Positions 24,477-32,205 of a stretch of DNA of 64,000 nucleotides are shown piece after piece. The notes beneath the pieces were generated by a model that saw only the letters and a program-made list of their open reading frames with translations, had not been told where the DNA came from and made no database searches. The stretch comes from Nocardioides abyssi (lineage in GTDB: Bacteria; Actinomycetota; Actinomycetes; Propionibacteriales; Nocardioidaceae): positions 31,890-95,889 of the forward strand of contig NZ_JAUHJR010000010.1 in the NCBI RefSeq assembly GCF_030412915.1, written 5' to 3'. The translations under genes were made by a program, and so were the position numbers. Position 1 is the first letter of the stretch. Every line of letters begins with the position of its first letter.

Positions 24477-25712
24477 TCAGCCCAGCTCGGCGAGCGCGGC
24501 CGCGACGGCGTCGATCCCGCGCTCGACCTCGGCGAACGACGTGCTGAGCGGCGACAGCCCGATGCGCAGGCCCGCCGGCGGGCGGAAGTCGGGCACGACG
24601 CCCTGCTGCCAGAGGCGGGCGGTCACCTCGCGGAACGCCGGGTGCTCGAGCATCACGTGCGCGCCCCGCTCGGCCGGGTCGCGGGGGCTCGCCAGCCGGA
24701 CGTCGTACGCCGCCAGCCGCTCGTCGGCCAGCGCGACGGCGTGCTCGGTCAGCGCCATCGCCTTGACGCGCACGGCGGGCATGCCGGCCTCCTCGAGCAG
24801 GTCGAGCATCGCCTGCAGCGGCTGCATCGCGAGCACCGGCGGGGTGCCGGTGAGCAGGCGGCGGATGCCCGGCGCCGGCTCGTAGGCCGGCCCCATCGCG
24901 AACGGGTCGGCGTGGCCCATCCAGCCCCACAGCGGCTGCTTCAGGTCGGGCAGCAGGTCGGCGCGGACGTAGGCGAAGGCGGGAGAGCCGGGGCCGCCGT
25001 TGAGGTACTTGTAGGTGCAGCCGACCGCGAGGTCCGCCCCCCATGCGTCGAGCGCGACCTCGACGGAGCCGGCCGAGTGGCTGAGGTCCCACACGACCAG
25101 CGCGCCGGCGTCATGGACGAGCCGGGTCAGCGCGGGCCCGTCGGCGACGTGGCCGGAGCGGAAGGCGACGTGGCTGAGCAGCACGAACGCCGTGCCCCCA
25201 CCCAGCGCGGGCGCCAGGTCGTCGACCGTGACACCGCCGTCGGGGTCGGCCTCGACCCAGCGGATCGTCAGCCCGCACTCGGCGGCGACGCCCTCGAGGA
25301 GGTAGCGGTCGGTGGGGAAGTTGTCGCGGTCCACGACCACCTCGCGCCGGTCCGGTCGGGCCGCGGCCGCCGCGCGCAGCAGCTTGTAGAGCAGCACCGA
25401 GGTGGAGTCGCCGACGACGACCTGGCCCGGCGCCGCACCCAGCACGACCCGCCCCAGCCGGTCGCCGACCCGGGTCGGCTCGTCCATCCACGCCTCGTCC
25501 CAGCTGCGGATCAGCCGGTCGCCCCACGCGCCCTCGACGAACGCCGTCAGCCGCTCGGCCACGCCCGCGACCGGCCGGCCCAGCGAGTTGCCGTCCAGGT
25601 AGGCGGCGACCGCCGGGTCGTCGGCGCCGACGAAGCGCGAGCGGTACGCCGCCAGCGGGTCGCGCGCGTCCAGCTCGGCCGACGTCGGGCGGGCCACCGC
25701 CCCCGTGCTCAC
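24477..25712 (-). CDS. kynU: Kynureninase
   Basis: PLP enzyme cleaving L-kynurenine to anthranilate and alanine. In 411 residues it has YLDGNSLGRPV near the N-terminus, VVGDSTSVLLYKLLRAA (phosphate-binding region), WDLSHSAGSVEVAL with the PLP-contacting aspartate and histidine, and the Schiff-base lysine K235 in CTYKYLNGGPGSPAF. The GTG start overlaps the kynA stop as GTGA, so the two genes are coupled. The open frame extends upstream but only through kynA in another frame. With kynA it forms part of tryptophan catabolism; a formamidase is not in the window. Confidence 0.95.
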   Translation of the reverse strand: MSTGAVARPTSAELDARDPLAAYRSRFVGADDPAVAAYLDGNSLGRPVAGVAERLTAFVEGAWGDRLIRSWDEAWMDEPTRVGDRLGRVVLGAAPGQVVVGDSTSVLLYKLLRAAAAARPDRREVVVDRDNFPTDRYLLEGVAAECGLTIRWVEADPDGGVTVDDLAPALGGGTAFVLLSHVAFRSGHVADGPALTRLVHDAGALVVWDLSHSAGSVEVALDAWGADLAVGCTYKYLNGGPGSPAFAYVRADLLPDLKQPLWGWMGHADPFAMGPAYEPAPGIRRLLTGTPPVLAMQPLQAMLDLLEEAGMPAVRVKAMALTEHAVALADERLAAYDVRLASPRDPAERGAHVMLEHPAFREVTARLWQQGVVPDFRPPAGLRIGLSPLSTSFAEVERGIDAVAAALAELG

Positions 25713-26560
25713 GCGCCGACCTCGCCGCGCACGGCGTACAGCTCGGGGAAGAAGGTCAGGTCGAGCGCCTTGCGCAGGAAGCCCACGCCCGACGAGCCGC
25801 CGGTGCCGCGCTGGAATCCGATCGTGCGCTGCACGGTGCGCAGGTGGCGGAAGCGCCACTCCTGCACGTTGTCCTCGAGGTCGACGAGGTCCTCGCACGC
25901 CTCGTAGAGCCCCCAGGGCAGGTCGCGCTCCTCGTAGACCCGGCGGAAGACCGGCACCAGGTCCTCGCGGAACGCCCACGGCTCGCGGACGTCGCGCTCG
26001 AGGACGTCGGCGGGAACCTCGAGGCCGCGGCGGGCCAACAGGCGCAGGAACGCGTCGTACAACGTGGGCTCCTCCAGGAGGGTCGCGAGCAGGGCGTGGG
26101 CCTCCGGCTCGGACTCGAAGACCTTGAGCATCGCGGCGGACTTGTTGCCGAGGACGAACTCGACGGCGCGGTACTGGTGGGACTGGAAGCCGGAGCTGCT
26201 GCCGAGCGCGCCGCGGAACTCGGCGTACTCCCGCGGGGTGAGCGTCGCGAGCACCGACCACTGCTGGATGAGCGTGCGCTGGATCGCCTTGACGCGGGCC
26301 AGGCACTTCAGCGCCGGCTCGAGGCGGTCGGCGTCCATCAGCGCGCGGGCCTCGCGCAGCTCGTGCAGGACCAGCTTCAACCACAGCTCAGAGGTCTGGT
26401 GCTGGACGATGAAGAGCATCTCGTCGTGGTGCTCAGGGACGCTGCGCGGGTGCTGGGCCGAGAGCAACCGGTCGAGGTCGAGGTAGCGGCCGTAGCTCAT
26501 CGCGCCGTGGAAGTCGGTGCGCACGCCCTCCTCGAGGGGGCGCTCCGGGGTGCCGGTCAT
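25709..26560 (-). CDS. kynA: Tryptophan 2,3-dioxygenase
   Basis: Heme enzyme opening the indole ring of tryptophan to N-formylkynurenine. The 283-residue protein shows DEMLFIVQHQTSELWLKL (substrate-side histidine), RTLIQQWSVLATLTPREYAE, SGFQSHQYR and the axial heme histidine in WRFRHLRTVQRTIG, with the GTGGSSGV loop after it. The ATG at 26560 gives the normal family length; TACCGT stands 6 nt before it, suggesting a leaderless transcript. It is coupled to kynU. Confidence 0.95.
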   Translation of the reverse strand: MTGTPERPLEEGVRTDFHGAMSYGRYLDLDRLLSAQHPRSVPEHHDEMLFIVQHQTSELWLKLVLHELREARALMDADRLEPALKCLARVKAIQRTLIQQWSVLATLTPREYAEFRGALGSSSGFQSHQYRAVEFVLGNKSAAMLKVFESEPEAHALLATLLEEPTLYDAFLRLLARRGLEVPADVLERDVREPWAFREDLVPVFRRVYEERDLPWGLYEACEDLVDLEDNVQEWRFRHLRTVQRTIGFQRGTGGSSGVGFLRKALDLTFFPELYAVRGEVGA

Positions 26561-26618
26561 GCGGCGACGGTATCCCGGTCGGTCCCGGGCGGGCGCCCCT
26601 GCAGCCGGCCTGCTCCCG

Positions 26619-26688
26619 GTCGACGACCCCCTCGGCGCAGCACGCCCCCCATGGCGCTGCGCAGCCTCCCCGGCCGGGGGTCGTCGAC
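26619..26688. terminator. Long-range 13-bp hairpin between prmC-like gene and kynA
   Basis: GTCGACGACCCCC and GGGGGTCGTCGAC are perfectly complementary and enclose a 44-nt loop with an inner GCGCAGC/GCTGCGC stem. It follows the methyltransferase stop on the minus strand and lies upstream of kynA, so it may end the first transcript or fold in a leader. Confidence 0.5.
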
Positions 26689-26750
26689 GCCGTCCCTCCT
26701 CCCCGCCCGCGGGGGTGGTTGAAACGTCCACCGTGCGCCGGTCTGGACCG

Positions 26751-27590
26751 CTACGCCCGCGCCCGGCCGACCACCGCGCACCCCTCCACCTCGTCGTCGA
26801 GGACCACCTCGGCCGCGAGCCCGGCCGCCGCGAGCAGCACGGCCGTGCGGTCGGCCTGGTGCCGTCCGGTCTCGACGACGACGGTCGCGCCGGGCGCGAG
26901 CCACGGGCCGAGGCCGGCCGCCACCCGACGCTGCACCGCGAGCCCGTCGTCGCCCCCGTCGAGCGCGACCCGGTGCTCGTGGTCGCGCGCCTCGGGCGGC
27001 ATCAGCGCGACGTCGGCGGTGGGGACGTACGGCGCGTTGGCGACCAGCACGTCGACGCGCCCGCGCAGGCGGCCGGGGAGCGCGGCGTACAGGTCGCCCT
27101 CGTGGACGACCTCGGGCGGCAGGTTGTGCCGCGCGCACGCCACCGCGGCCGGGTCGACGTCCGCGGCGTGCACCTCGACGGCCGGCAGCGTCGGGCGGAC
27201 GGTCGCGCGCACGGCCGCCGCCACCGCGCCGGTGCCGCAGCACAGGTCGACCAGCACCGGGCCGCGGCCCGCCTGCTGCGCCGTCTGCTCCGCCGCCTGC
27301 CGAACCGCCTGCTCCAGCGCGTGCACGGCGAGCCGCACCAGCAGCGTCGTACGCCGCCGGGGCACGAAGACCCCGGGGGCCACCGCCACCCGCAGCCCGG
27401 CGAAGGCCGCCCAGCCCAGCACCTGCTCCAGCGGCTCCCCGCCGACCCGCCGGGCCACCAGCCGCTCGACGCCGGCCCCGTCGGCCCCGTCGGCGCCGCC
27501 GGGGACAGCCTCGCGGAGCAGGGCGGCCTCCTCCTCGGCGTACACGCAGCCGGCGGCGCGCAGCCGTGCGACCAGCGCGTCGACCTCCAC
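26751..27590 (-). CDS. PrmC/HemK-related protein-(glutamine-N5) methyltransferase
   Basis: A 279-residue SAM-dependent methyltransferase of the PrmC-related actinobacterial group (substrate unknown). After a helical N-terminal domain come GVFVPRRRT, the SAM-binding VLVDLCCGTGAVAAAV, the acidic AADVDPAAV, and the catalytic NPPY-type motif, here NAPY in VLVANAPYVPT. True PrmC enzymes have NPPY and modify the GGQ glutamine of release factors; the change to NAPY marks the related subfamily. The GTG start was set 7 nt after CAGGAT. It is divergent from the oxidoreductase gene at 27654. Confidence 0.85.
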   Translation of the reverse strand: MEVDALVARLRAAGCVYAEEEAALLREAVPGGADGADGAGVERLVARRVGGEPLEQVLGWAAFAGLRVAVAPGVFVPRRRTTLLVRLAVHALEQAVRQAAEQTAQQAGRGPVLVDLCCGTGAVAAAVRATVRPTLPAVEVHAADVDPAAVACARHNLPPEVVHEGDLYAALPGRLRGRVDVLVANAPYVPTADVALMPPEARDHEHRVALDGGDDGLAVQRRVAAGLGPWLAPGATVVVETGRHQADRTAVLLAAAGLAAEVVLDDEVEGCAVVGRARA

Positions 27591-27630
27591 GCGCCCGATC
27601 CTGCCCTGCCGAGGGGACTGACCCCAGAAC

Positions 27631-27644
27631 TGGAACGCGTTACA
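27631..27644. promoter_or_regulatory. KstR-type operator
   Basis: TGGAACGCGTTACA fits the KstR consensus TNNAACNNGTTNNA at every fixed position. It lies 9 bp before the start of an Old-Yellow-Enzyme-like gene, where a bound TetR-type repressor would block transcription. The divergent methyltransferase promoter is about 40 bp away. Confidence 0.6.
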
Positions 27645-27653
27645 GTTCCGGCC

Positions 27654-28856
27654 GTGGCTGCTCCCGACGTCTTCTCGCCCACCACGCTCGGCCCGGTGCG
27701 GCTGCGCAACCGCACGGTCAAGGCCGCGACGTTCGAGGGGCGCACGCCGCACGGGCAGGTGACCGACGAGCTGATCGACTACCACCTCGCGCCGGTGCGC
27801 GGCGGCGTGGGCCTGACGACCGTGGCCTACCTCGCCGTCGCGCCGGAGGGTCGCACGCACCGCGAGGTCATCGTCGTCGGCGAGGACACCCTGGCCGGGC
27901 TGGCCCGGCTCGCCGACGCCGTCCACGCCGAGGGTGCCGCGATCGCCGGCCAGGTCGGCCACGCCGGCCCGGTCGCCAACGGCCGCTCCAACGGCGTCAA
28001 GGCGATCGCCGCCAGCGGCATGCCCAGCCCGCTGTCGATGCAGATGATCCGCTCGGCCACCGAGGCCGACCTGACCCGCGTGACCAAGGCGTACGTCGCC
28101 GCCGCCCGGCTGCTGGTCCGCGCGGGCTTCGACGTGCTCGAGCTGCACATGGCGCACAGCTACCTCATCTCCTCCTTCCTCGCGCCCGGGCTCAACCGGC
28201 GCAAGGACCGCTGGGGCGGCTCGCTGGAGAACCGTGCCCGCCTCGCCCGCCAGGTCGCCCGCGCCGTGCGCGAGGAGGTCGGCGGCGAGGTGGCCGTCAC
28301 CGCGAAGCTCTCCTCCTCCGACGGCTTCAAGGGCGGCGTCACGACCGAGACCGGCCTCGAGATCGCACGACTGCTCGAGGCCGACGACAACCTCGACGCG
28401 ATGCAGCTCTCCGGCGGCAGCTCGCTGATGAACCCGATGTACCTCTTCCGCGGCGGCACCCCGGTCGCGGAGTTCGCCGCCGCGATGCCGCTGCCGGTGC
28501 GCCTCGGCATGCGCACGCCGGTCGGCCGCTCGTTCATGAAGTCCTACGAGTTCACCGAGGGCTACTTCCGCGACAAGGCGCTCCGCTTCCGCGAGGAGCT
28601 GTCGCTGCCGCTGATGTTCCTCGGCGGCGTCAACCGCCTCGAGACGATGCAGCAGGCGATGGAGGACGGCTTCGAGTTCGTCGCCATGGGGCGGGCCCTG
28701 CTGCGCGAGCCCGATCTGCTGGACCGGATGCAGGCGGGCCGCGCCCGCGAGGGCGTCTGCATCCACTGCAACCGCTGCATGCCGACCATCTACGCCGACG
28801 GCGGCACCCGCTGCCCCGTCGCCCTCGAGATCGCCGGGACCCCCGCCTCCGCCTGA
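27654..28856 (+). CDS. NADH:flavin oxidoreductase, Old Yellow Enzyme-like
   Basis: A 400-residue FMN-barrel protein. LRNRTVKAATFEGRTPHGQV, the substrate histidines in ELHMAHSYLISSFLAP, NRRKDRWGGSLENRARLA and the phosphate-binding FEFVAMGRALLREPDLL define the family. A C-terminal CIHCNRC plus a later Cys in GGTRCPV resembles the 4Fe-4S ligand set of 2,4-dienoyl-CoA reductases, but the protein ends there and lacks their FAD/NAD domains. The GTG start follows a KstR-type site, suggesting reduction of an unsaturated steroid or fatty-acyl intermediate. The substrate is not known. Confidence 0.85.
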   Translation: MAAPDVFSPTTLGPVRLRNRTVKAATFEGRTPHGQVTDELIDYHLAPVRGGVGLTTVAYLAVAPEGRTHREVIVVGEDTLAGLARLADAVHAEGAAIAGQVGHAGPVANGRSNGVKAIAASGMPSPLSMQMIRSATEADLTRVTKAYVAAARLLVRAGFDVLELHMAHSYLISSFLAPGLNRRKDRWGGSLENRARLARQVARAVREEVGGEVAVTAKLSSSDGFKGGVTTETGLEIARLLEADDNLDAMQLSGGSSLMNPMYLFRGGTPVAEFAAAMPLPVRLGMRTPVGRSFMKSYEFTEGYFRDKALRFREELSLPLMFLGGVNRLETMQQAMEDGFEFVAMGRALLREPDLLDRMQAGRAREGVCIHCNRCMPTIYADGGTRCPVALEIAGTPASA

Positions 28857-28911
28857 CGCTGCCCGCGGCCGCGGCCGCTCGTGCGTCGGTCGGGCGGGCC
28901 GGATCGGCACA

Positions 28912-28981
28912 TGTAACGCGACGTTCGCCGCTCTGTAGGCACGCTGCAGCGTGCCTACAGAGCGGCGAACGGTCCGTTACA
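28912..28981. repeat. 70-bp dyad with a 50-bp perfect palindrome
   Basis: 28922–28971 is a perfect 50-bp palindrome centred on the CTGCAG at 28944–28949; its arm starts CGTTCGCCGCTCTGTAGGCA. It is framed by TGTAACG (28912–28918) and CGTTACA (28975–28981) across a 3x3 mismatch. It lies between two genes on the same strand, after the flavin oxidoreductase and before the KstR-type site of the next gene. Confidence 0.92.
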
Positions 28982-29013
28982 AGCCCGCTCGCGCCCGACC
29001 CCTTCCACATTTC

Positions 29014-29027
29014 TAGAACGTGTTCTA
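29014..29027. promoter_or_regulatory. KstR-type operator, perfect dyad
   Basis: TAGAACGTGTTCTA matches TNNAACNNGTTNNA and is symmetric except at the two central bases. It is 11 bp before the ATG of the DapB-like gene. Two such sites within 1.4 kb, each at a start, argue for a common TetR/KstR-like repressor. Confidence 0.7.
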
Positions 29028-29038
29028 GGTTGACCGGC

Positions 29039-30160
29039 ATGTCACAGGTCATCCCCGAGAAGCCCCTGCGCGTGGTCGTCTGGTCGACCGGCACCATCGG
29101 TCGGCACGCGATCGCCGGCGTCGACGCCCACCCCGACCTCGAGCTGGTCGGCGTGTGGGTGTCCAACCCGGCCAAGGACGGCAAGGACGCCGGCGAGCTG
29201 GCCGACCTGGGTCGCGAGCTGGGCACCCCCGCGACGACCGACCGCGACGCGCTGATCGCGCTCGCGCCGGACGCGATCGTGCACACCGCGATGGCCGACG
29301 ACCGGGTCTTCGAGTGCATCGAGGACCTCATCGGCTTCGTCGAGGCCGGCATCGACGTCGTCAGCAGCGGGCCCGTGCTGCTGCAGTGGCCGGAGGGGAT
29401 CCTGCCGCCGGAGTTCATCGACCGGATCGAGGACGCGTGCCGCCGGGGCGGCGCCAGCCTCCACGTCAACGGCATCGACCCGGGCTTCGCCAACGACGTG
29501 CTGCCGCTGGTGATGACCAGCCTCTCCCAGCGCATCGACGAGGTGCGCGTGATGGAGGTCTGCGACTACTCCACCTACTACCAGCCGGTCGTCATGGGCG
29601 AGATGTTCGGCTTCGGCAAGCCGATGGACGAGCTCGGCATGCTCTGGCACCCCGGCATCCTGACGATGGCGTGGGGCAGCGTCGTGCGCCAGATCGCGGC
29701 CGCCCTCGACGTCACCCTCGACGAGCCGCTCACCGAGGAGGTCGACCGCCGGCCGGCCGCCCGCGACACCGCGTCGGTCTCCGGCGACATCGCCGCCGGG
29801 ACGCTCGGCGCGGTGCGGTTCCAGGTGATCGGCAAGGTCGACGGGGTGCCCCGCGTGGTGCTCGAGCACGTCACCCGCACCGACGCCAGCGAGCACGACG
29901 ACTGGGAGCGCCCGCCGGCCGGCACCGACGGCTGCTACCGGGTCCGCATCACCGGCGAGCCGATGATGCAGGTCGACTTCCTCCACCACGGCGAGCACGG
30001 CGACCACAACGTCAGCGGCATGATCACCACCGCCCAGCGGCTCGTGAACGCGCTGCCCGCCGTCGTCGCTGCCGAGCCCGGCATCGTCCGCGCCGTCGAC
30101 CTGCCGCTGGTCACCGGCCGCGGCCTGGTCACCGGCACGCGGGGGCAGGCCGGCCGATGA
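29039..30160 (+). CDS. DapB-like NAD(P)-binding oxidoreductase
   Basis: A 373-residue protein with a dihydrodipicolinate-reductase-like Rossmann domain (LRVVVWSTGTIGRHAIAGVD, then SNPAKDGKDAGEL) and a catalytic-type second domain (HVNGIDPGFANDVLPLVMTS). It is longer than true DapB (about 250–270) and lacks its lysine-binding context, so it belongs to the actinobacterial ‘dihydrodipicolinate reductase N-terminal’ group of unknown substrate. Its start is 11 bp after a KstR-type operator. It overlaps the next gene by ATGA. A role in steroid or lipid breakdown is inferred from the operator and its SDR partner. Confidence 0.75.
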   Translation: MSQVIPEKPLRVVVWSTGTIGRHAIAGVDAHPDLELVGVWVSNPAKDGKDAGELADLGRELGTPATTDRDALIALAPDAIVHTAMADDRVFECIEDLIGFVEAGIDVVSSGPVLLQWPEGILPPEFIDRIEDACRRGGASLHVNGIDPGFANDVLPLVMTSLSQRIDEVRVMEVCDYSTYYQPVVMGEMFGFGKPMDELGMLWHPGILTMAWGSVVRQIAAALDVTLDEPLTEEVDRRPAARDTASVSGDIAAGTLGAVRFQVIGKVDGVPRVVLEHVTRTDASEHDDWERPPAGTDGCYRVRITGEPMMQVDFLHHGEHGDHNVSGMITTAQRLVNALPAVVAAEPGIVRAVDLPLVTGRGLVTGTRGQAGR

Positions 30161-30972
30161 GCATCCTCGATCGGTTCACCACCACCGACCAGGTCGCGGT
30201 CGTCACCGGCGCCGGCCGCGGGATCGGCGCCGCCACGGCCGTCGCGCTCGCCGAGTCCGGCTCCGACGTGGTCATCTCCGCGCGCACCGCCGGCCAGCTC
30301 GAGGGCGTCGCGGAGCGGATCCGTGCCGCGGGGCGCCGCGCCGTCGTCGTACCCGCCGACCTCAGCGACCTCGACGCCGTCGCCGGCCTCGCGCACGCGG
30401 CGTACGACGCCTTCGGCCGCCTCGACACGGTCGTCAACAACGTGGGCGGCACGATCCCGAACGCGTTCCTCGACACGACGCCGGACTATCTCGAGGAGGC
30501 GTTCCACTTCAACGTCACGACCGCGCACGCGCTGAGCGTCGCCGCGGTCCCGCTGATGCTGACGTCGGAGCAGTCCGGCGCCCGGGGCCAGAAGTCGATC
30601 ACCGTCATCAGCTCGATGATGGGGCGGTCCGCGGGCCGGGGCTACCTGGCGTACGGCACCGCGAAGGCCGCCCTCGCGCACTGGGCGCGGCTCGCGGCGA
30701 CCGACCTCGCGCCGTCGATCCGGGTCAACGGCATCTACGTCGGCTCGGTGATGACGAGCGCGCTGGAGTTCGTCGCCGGCGTGCCCGAGATGATGGACCA
30801 GCTCGAGACCAAGACCCCGCTCGGCCGGGTCGGCGAGGCCGAGGACATCGCGGCCGCGGTGGTCTACCTCAGCTCGCGGGCGGGGCAGTACGTCACCGGC
30901 AAGCTGCTCGAGGTCGACGGCGGCATCCAGGCGCCCAACCTGGACCTGGGACTGCCCGACGTGTCGACGTGA
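30157..30972 (+). CDS. Short-chain dehydrogenase/reductase
   Basis: A 271-residue classical SDR. The NAD-binding TGAGRGIG is at residues 17–24, NNVG follows (about 91), and the catalytic serine and YGTAK tetrad segment lie near 150–169, all intact. The C-terminal KLLEVDGGIQAP is typical. It should oxidise or reduce a hydroxyl/keto group. Translation is coupled to the DapB-like gene by an ATGA overlap, so both are likely under the upstream KstR-type operator. Confidence 0.9.
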   Translation: MSILDRFTTTDQVAVVTGAGRGIGAATAVALAESGSDVVISARTAGQLEGVAERIRAAGRRAVVVPADLSDLDAVAGLAHAAYDAFGRLDTVVNNVGGTIPNAFLDTTPDYLEEAFHFNVTTAHALSVAAVPLMLTSEQSGARGQKSITVISSMMGRSAGRGYLAYGTAKAALAHWARLAATDLAPSIRVNGIYVGSVMTSALEFVAGVPEMMDQLETKTPLGRVGEAEDIAAAVVYLSSRAGQYVTGKLLEVDGGIQAPNLDLGLPDVST

Positions 30973-30981
30973 GGGTGTCCG

Positions 30982-30987
30982 TAGGGT
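30982..30987 (+). promoter_or_regulatory. Probable -10 element for the MBL-fold gene
   Basis: TAGGGT stands 7 nt before the GTG of the metallo-beta-lactamase-fold gene, the same word and spacing as at ilvA, so this gene may have its own leaderless transcript. Confidence 0.5.
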
Positions 30988-30994
30988 CGCCGGC

Positions 30995-32074
30995 GTGACC
31001 ACCACGGGACCCGGTACGTCGACCGCGCACGCCGTCTCGCCCGACTCCGGCGAGCACTGGACCGCCGAGGGCGCCTGGCAGGTGTCCGACGGGATCTTCC
31101 GCATCCCGCTGCCGCTGCCGATGGACGGGCTGAAGGCGATCAACGTCTACGTGCTCCTCGCCGACGACGGGCTGACGCTGGTCGACGGCGGGTGGGCGAT
31201 CCCGCAGGCGCGCGAGCTCCTCGACCGGTCGCTGCGGGGGATCGGCGCGGGCTTCGGCGACATCCGCCGGTTCCTCGTCACCCACGTCCACCGCGACCAC
31301 TACACGCTCGCCCGGGTGCTCGGCACCGAGCTCGGCGTCGACGTCGCGCTCGGCCTCGCCGACCGGCCGGCGCTGGAGCTGATGCAGGACGCCGCGTCGA
31401 TGACGGAGAACCCATTCGCCGCCGCCCTGCGCACCGCCGGCGCCGCCGAGCTCGCCGAGGAGTGGAACAGCCCCGGCCAGGAGGGCGACGACGACCAGCT
31501 GCCCGACCCCACCCACTGGGCGTTCGCCGACACCTGGCTCGACGGCGACACCTCGCTCACCGTCGGCGCCCGCACCGTCGACGCGGTGCACACCCCGGGC
31601 CACACCCCCGGCCACTACGTGTACGCCGACCGGGCCGCCGGCCTGCTCTTCGCCGGCGACCACGTGCTGCCCACGATCACCCCGTCCATCGGCTTCACGA
31701 TGCCGATGGACGACCAGCCGCTCGGCGACTTCATGGCCTCGCTGACCAAGGTCCGCTCGCTGCCGGACCTCACGATCCTGCCCGCCCACGGCCCGGTCGC
31801 GCCGTCCTCGCACGCCCGCGTCGACGAGCTGCTCGCCCACCACGAGACCCGCCTCGCCGACTCGCTCGCCGCCCTCGCGTCCGGCCCGCTCACCGCCCAC
31901 CAGGTCGCCGGCCACCTCGGCTGGACCCGCCACGAGCACCCCTACGACACCCTCGACGTCTTCAGCCGCGGCATGGCCGCCATGGAGACCAAGGCCCACC
32001 TCGAGCTGCTCGTCGCCCGGGGCGTCGCCGCCCGTTCCGACTCGTCCGACGGGGTCGTCTTCGCGGCGGTCTGA
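30995..32074 (+). CDS. Metallo-beta-lactamase-fold hydrolase
   Basis: A 359-residue protein with the MBL metal motif in VTHVHRDHYTLA, the HTPGHTPGHYVY histidine, the bridging aspartate in LLFAGDHVLPTI, and a C-terminal histidine in LPAHGPV. The last about 90 residues form a helical extension with a DNA-binding look (VAGHLGWTRHEHPYDTLDVF), as in glyoxalase II-like/RNase Z-like proteins of lipid clusters. It could hydrolyse a thioester or lactone, possibly from the pathway of the two preceding genes, 22 bp upstream. Confidence 0.82.
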   Translation: MTTTGPGTSTAHAVSPDSGEHWTAEGAWQVSDGIFRIPLPLPMDGLKAINVYVLLADDGLTLVDGGWAIPQARELLDRSLRGIGAGFGDIRRFLVTHVHRDHYTLARVLGTELGVDVALGLADRPALELMQDAASMTENPFAAALRTAGAAELAEEWNSPGQEGDDDQLPDPTHWAFADTWLDGDTSLTVGARTVDAVHTPGHTPGHYVYADRAAGLLFAGDHVLPTITPSIGFTMPMDDQPLGDFMASLTKVRSLPDLTILPAHGPVAPSSHARVDELLAHHETRLADSLAALASGPLTAHQVAGHLGWTRHEHPYDTLDVFSRGMAAMETKAHLELLVARGVAARSDSSDGVVFAAV

Positions 32075-32081
32075 GGCGGGG

Positions 32082-32177
32082 TGCAGGCGTACCACCAAGA
32101 GGTGGTACGCCTACGGTTCTGGGCCGATGCATCGCCCCAGAAGGTCCTGCGTACCACCAATAGGTGGTACGCCTGCA
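32082..32177. repeat. 96-bp nested dyad with three hairpins
   Basis: The whole element is symmetric about 32129/32130. A 12-bp hairpin AGGCGTACCACC/GGTGGTACGCCT (32085–32112), a central near-palindrome (32117–32142, one mismatched pair) and a 10-bp hairpin GCGTACCACC/GGTGGTACGC (32149–32172) lie in a row. The outer arms also pair with each other over 14 bp, so a cloverleaf or a single long stem can form. It lies between the convergent MBL-fold and GNAT genes. Confidence 0.9.
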
Positions 32178-32205
32178 GCACCACGAGCCTCACCAGTCAC
32201 AGGAG

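Noticed and set aside
26561-26750. Possible small gene between kynA and the methyltransferase
   Set aside because: Open frames here are Arg/Pro/Gly-rich, without start signals, and the stretch is occupied by the long-range hairpin.
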